Source: CAYWMQ01 sp964459635
GTDB taxonomy: Bacteria; Patescibacteriota; Minisyncoccia; Phycocordibacterales; UBA12088
DNA length: 8,124 nt
Assembly (NCBI GenBank): GCA_964459635.1
Contig: CAYWMQ010000035.1
Location: 1-8,124 of the forward strand
Direction: 5' to 3'
Shown: positions 5,054 through 8,124 of the stretch, in pieces
Layout: every line of letters begins with the position of its first letter
How positions within the stretch are numbered: the stretch's first letter is position 1
Translations under genes and position numbers: made by a program
The notes under the pieces: generated by a model
Told to the model about the DNA's origin: nothing
The model's database searches: none
Seen by the model: the letters and a program-made list of their open reading frames with translations, nothing else

Positions 5054-5059
5054 GCTCGC

Positions 5060-8000
5060 ATGAGCGATTTCGTCCACCTCCACGTACACAGCCACTACTC
5101 ACTCCTCGATGGTGTGGCTCAGATAAAGCCCTTGGTGAAGAAGGCGAAAGAGTACGGCATGGACGCGCTCGCGCTCACCGACAACGGCAACCTGTACGGT
5201 GCGGTTGAGTTCTACGAGGTCTGTAAAAAGGAGGGTATTAAACCCATTATCGGGCTTGATGCGTACCTCGCGCCGCGCACGCGCCTTGACCAAGACCCCG
5301 CACAAGACAGCAAACGCCTGCGCCTTGTGCTCCTTGCGGAGACAACCGCGGGCTATAAGAACCTGATTAAACTAGTCACCGCATCCTACACGGAGGGCTT
5401 TTTCTACAAGCCGCGGATCGACCGCGAGCTCTTGGAGCGCTGGCATGAAGGGCTCATTGCCATCCTTCCGTCCCTTGCAGGAGAACATCTCGCGTCACTC
5501 CGCGCAAATGACCTTGAGCGCGCCAGGGCGGATGTACGCTGGTACCGGGACGTGTTCGGCCCCGAGCGGGCATACCTGGAGCTCACACAGCACCCCGAAC
5601 TTGAAGGACACCCGTACCTCATGGAACGCGTCGCGGCACTCAGCGAAAGCGCCGGCGTGCCCCTCGTGGCCGCACACAACGTATACTATCTCGCACCCGA
5701 GGACCGGATAGCGCGCGAGACGATGCTCAAGATACAAAGCGGCATGGCGACAGAGGACGACCTGTACTTTGAGGACGAAGACTTTTCGCTCATGCCACCC
5801 GAAGAAGCCGAGCGTCGCTTTGCCGCACACGAGAGCGCCGTACGCGCCAGCCGCGCCATAGCAGAGCGCTGTAACGTCGAGATAGAGCTTGGCCACTGGT
5901 ACTTCCCCGAGTTCCCCATCGCCTCGGGCAACACGCCGGAAGATGAGCTCACGGCGCTGGCACGCAAGGGAGTGGAGTGGCGCGGCCTCACGTACGATGG
6001 TGCCGTCAAGGAACGACTCGACTACGAGCTCTCTGTCATCATTATGAAGGGCTATGCGAAGTACTTTCTCGTGGTGGGCGACCTTCTGCGCGAAGCGCGC
6101 GAGCGCGGCATCCTCACCACCATTCGCGGCTCCGTAGCCGGCTCGCTCACCACGTATGTACTCGGCATCACGACCGTGAATCCGCTTGAGTACAACATAC
6201 CCTTTGAACGCTTCCTCAACCCCAAGCGTCCCTCCGCGCCCGATATCGACATGGACTACGCCGACAACCGCCGCGACGAGATGATAGACTACGCGCGTGA
6301 GAAGTACGGTGCAGACCGCGTGGCGCAGATAGGCACCTTCGGCACCATGATGGCGCGTGCGGCCGTACGCGACACCGCGCGTGCGCTCGGCTACAGCTAC
6401 GGCATCGGTGACAAAATAGCCAAGCTCATCCCCTTTGGCTCGCAGGGCTTCCCCATGACCATAGACCACGCGCTCGAAGTTGAGAAAGAATTTGCCGCGC
6501 TCTATAAGAAGGACAAGGACACGAAGCGCATCGTAGACCTTGCGCGAAAGCTGGAAGGGTGCGCACGCCACGTGGGCGTGCACGCGGCGGGGGTCGTGAT
6601 AGCGCCCGGGCCGCTCTCCGATTTCGTGCCGCTCCAGCCGGACCCGAAGGGGGGCAAACTCATCACGCAGTACGACATGCATGCCGTGGGTGAAGACGGT
6701 GTGGGGCTCCTCAAGTTCGACTTTCTCGGTATCAAGAACCTTTCCATACTTGCTGATGCGCGCGAGCGCGTGCGCGCGCGGCGCGGCGTCACGGTGGACC
6801 TCGACAACCTGCCGCTCAACGATGCGAAAACGTTTGCGATGCTCGCACGAGGAGAGACGATGGGGGTGTTTCAGTTGAACGGTTCCGCAATGACCCGCTA
6901 TCTCAAGGAGCTGCAGCCCACCACCATACACGACATCAACGCCATGATCGCGCTCTACCGCCCGGGACCGATGCGCAACATCCCCGAGTACATTGCGCGC
7001 AAGCAGGGCCGAAGCCCGGTGCGTTATTTCCACCCGAAGGCGGAAATGTGGCTGAAGCCCAGCTATGGCATTCTCGTATACCAAGAAGACCTGCTCTTCA
7101 CTGCGCTTGAGCTTGCCGGGTACGACTGGGAGTCGGTCGACAAGTTTCGCAAGGCGGTGGGTAAAAAGATCCCGGAGGAGATGGCAAAGCAGCACATTAT
7201 ATTCGTCGACGGCTGCGTGGCGCACTCGGGGCTGCGCAAGGAGGAGGCGGAGGCGATATGGAACCTCTTCGAACCTTTCCAAGGGTACGGCTTCAACAAA
7301 GCGCACGCGGCGAGTTACGGGCGTGTGGCGTACCAGACAGCGTATCTCAAGGCCAACTTCCCGGTGGAGTACATGGCCGCTATCATGACCGCCGATGCGG
7401 GCGATGTGGAAAAAGTGGCGGAGGCTGTCACGGAATGTACACGACTGGGCCTCACGGTGCTTGCGCCACACGTAAACGAAAGCTTTGGCAACTTTACGGT
7501 GGTCACACACGAGGGCGCGGACGCGATACGCTTCGGACTCAACTCGATCAAAAACTTCGGCGAGGGCATTGCGGGCGTCATCATTGAGGAGCGCGAAGCG
7601 CACGGCCGCTTTACTTCGCTCGGCGACTTCCTCACGCGCATCAAAGACAAAAACCTAAATAAAAAGTCGCTCGAGGCGCTCATTATGTGCGGTGCGCTCG
7701 ACGGCTTTGAATACACGCGCGGCCGCATGCTCACGCACATCGAAGCGCTCCTTGCGTTTGCGCGCGAAGCGGAGAGTACCAAGGACCAAGGCTCGCTTTT
7801 TGCCGCCGCCGGCACAGCCACACTCACCTTGCCCGAAGCACCGCCGGCCCCGCAGGCCTCCATGCTCAAGTGGGAAAAGGAGCTCTTGGGTCTCTACATA
7901 TCCGGCCATCCTCTTGATGCACACCGTGAGACCCTCGCGCGTTTTGGCACGACCGTGCACAGCATAAAGCACGGCTATCTCGGCATTGAGGTAAAGGTAG

Positions 8001-8124
8001 GTGGGCTCCTTACCGAGGTGAAGCCGCTCATTACGAAAAAGGGAGACAAGATGGCGTTCCTAAAGCTCGCCGACTACGACGAAGCCATTGAAGCTGTGGT
8101 ATTCCCAAAGACGTACGAAGAGTA
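5060..8124 (+). CDS. dnaE: DNA polymerase III alpha subunit, C-terminus beyond window
   Basis: Replicative polymerase of the C family. The frame is open for 1021 codons to the right edge. Residues 1-about 210 are the PHP domain, beginning FVHLHVHSHYSLLDG (4-18), but with most metal ligands replaced. The polymerase palm holds the signature RGSVAGSLTTYVLGIT (356-371), the catalytic pair Asp395/Asp397 in PDIDMDY, and the third Asp554 in LLKFDFLGIKNLS. Conserved blocks continue with IALYRPGPM, YGILVYQEDLL and FNKAHAASYGRVAYQTAYLK, then the tandem helix-hairpin-helix region (about 790-890). The OB-fold starts near residue 975 (VGGLLTEVKPL) and is cut by the window. The ATG at 5060 fits the family N-terminus; a -10 box lies 6 nt before it. 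Typical DnaE proteins have roughly 1100-1200 residues, so most of the protein is visible. Confidence 0.97.
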   Translation, partial: MSDFVHLHVHSHYSLLDGVAQIKPLVKKAKEYGMDALALTDNGNLYGAVEFYEVCKKEGIKPIIGLDAYLAPRTRLDQDPAQDSKRLRLVLLAETTAGYKNLIKLVTASYTEGFFYKPRIDRELLERWHEGLIAILPSLAGEHLASLRANDLERARADVRWYRDVFGPERAYLELTQHPELEGHPYLMERVAALSESAGVPLVAAHNVYYLAPEDRIARETMLKIQSGMATEDDLYFEDEDFSLMPPEEAERRFAAHESAVRASRAIAERCNVEIELGHWYFPEFPIASGNTPEDELTALARKGVEWRGLTYDGAVKERLDYELSVIIMKGYAKYFLVVGDLLREARERGILTTIRGSVAGSLTTYVLGITTVNPLEYNIPFERFLNPKRPSAPDIDMDYADNRRDEMIDYAREKYGADRVAQIGTFGTMMARAAVRDTARALGYSYGIGDKIAKLIPFGSQGFPMTIDHALEVEKEFAALYKKDKDTKRIVDLARKLEGCARHVGVHAAGVVIAPGPLSDFVPLQPDPKGGKLITQYDMHAVGEDGVGLLKFDFLGIKNLSILADARERVRARRGVTVDLDNLPLNDAKTFAMLARGETMGVFQLNGSAMTRYLKELQPTTIHDINAMIALYRPGPMRNIPEYIARKQGRSPVRYFHPKAEMWLKPSYGILVYQEDLLFTALELAGYDWESVDKFRKAVGKKIPEEMAKQHIIFVDGCVAHSGLRKEEAEAIWNLFEPFQGYGFNKAHAASYGRVAYQTAYLKANFPVEYMAAIMTADAGDVEKVAEAVTECTRLGLTVLAPHVNESFGNFTVVTHEGADAIRFGLNSIKNFGEGIAGVIIEEREAHGRFTSLGDFLTRIKDKNLNKKSLEALIMCGALDGFEYTRGRMLTHIEALLAFAREAESTKDQGSLFAAAGTATLTLPEAPPAPQASMLKWEKELLGLYISGHPLDAHRETLARFGTTVHSIKHGYLGIEVKVGGLLTEVKPLITKKGDKMAFLKLADYDEAIEAVVFPKTYEE

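Noticed and set aside
6716..6724. Partial match to the palindrome arm (TTCGACTT) in dnaE
   Set aside because: It encodes the conserved FDFLG motif of DnaE and has no partner arm.
6760..6792. CG-rich run of alternating GCGC in dnaE
   Set aside because: It encodes an Arg/Ala-rich helix in the conserved frame (RERVRARRG); explained by codon use.
5495..7603. A 702-codon open frame on the minus strand
   Set aside because: It lies entirely opposite dnaE, which matches a well-known family over its whole length. The antisense protein is low in recognisable motifs, and long antisense frames are expected where GC-rich codon use avoids stop codons.

Overview
This 8.1-kb bacterial window looks like chromosome from a small-genome lineage, most plausibly a member of the Candidate Phyla Radiation (Patescibacteria, Parcubacteria-like). 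The case is circumstantial. The rpmF, nusB and rnc genes are packed together, the NusB protein is fused to a Nudix domain, the ribosomal protein L32 has lost its zinc cysteines and gained a Lys/Ala-rich tail, and a solitary RAYT-type transposase sits among housekeeping genes. TAA, TAG and TGA are all used as stops, so I see no sign of UGA recoding. No rRNA, tRNA or CRISPR array was seen.

Left part, minus strand (1-3007). Read from right to left, a housekeeping cluster runs rpmF (L32, 2802-2500), the nusB-Nudix fusion (2427-1480) and rnc (RNase III, 1472-762). It is followed by the N-terminal 219 codons of a membrane-anchored family 3 glycoside hydrolase that runs off the left edge. A hairpin followed by six T residues lies between rpmF and nusB and may act as an attenuator.

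Middle part (3008-4574). rnhB (RNase HII) lies on the minus strand. Immediately upstream and divergent is a complete REP-associated tyrosine (Y1/HUH) transposase gene. A palindrome with an identical 25-nt core occurs three times, always in the same orientation: before the gene, after the gene, and inside its reading frame, where it encodes residues 51-58. Just beyond the element lies a short remnant resembling the first codons of rnhB (HIVGTDEAGRG). The element therefore appears to have landed at, or rearranged, the 5' end of an rnhB gene.

Right part (4575-8124). An unrecognised 129-residue protein gene (minus strand) has a consensus promoter and a strong Shine-Dalgarno sequence. It diverges from dnaE, the replicative DNA polymerase III alpha subunit. 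dnaE is open for 1021 codons and continues past the right edge. Its PHP domain has lost most of the metal-binding residues.

Three of the genes (the GH3 gene, rpmF and dnaE) have a TATACT or TATAGT -10 box only 6-7 nt before the start codon, which suggests leaderless mRNAs. The 129-residue gene instead has a conventional leader with AAGGAGGT. Together the genes cover translation (L32), RNA processing and transcription antitermination (RNase III, NusB), removal of RNA from DNA (RNase HII) and replication (DnaE), with one mobile element interrupting this core set.
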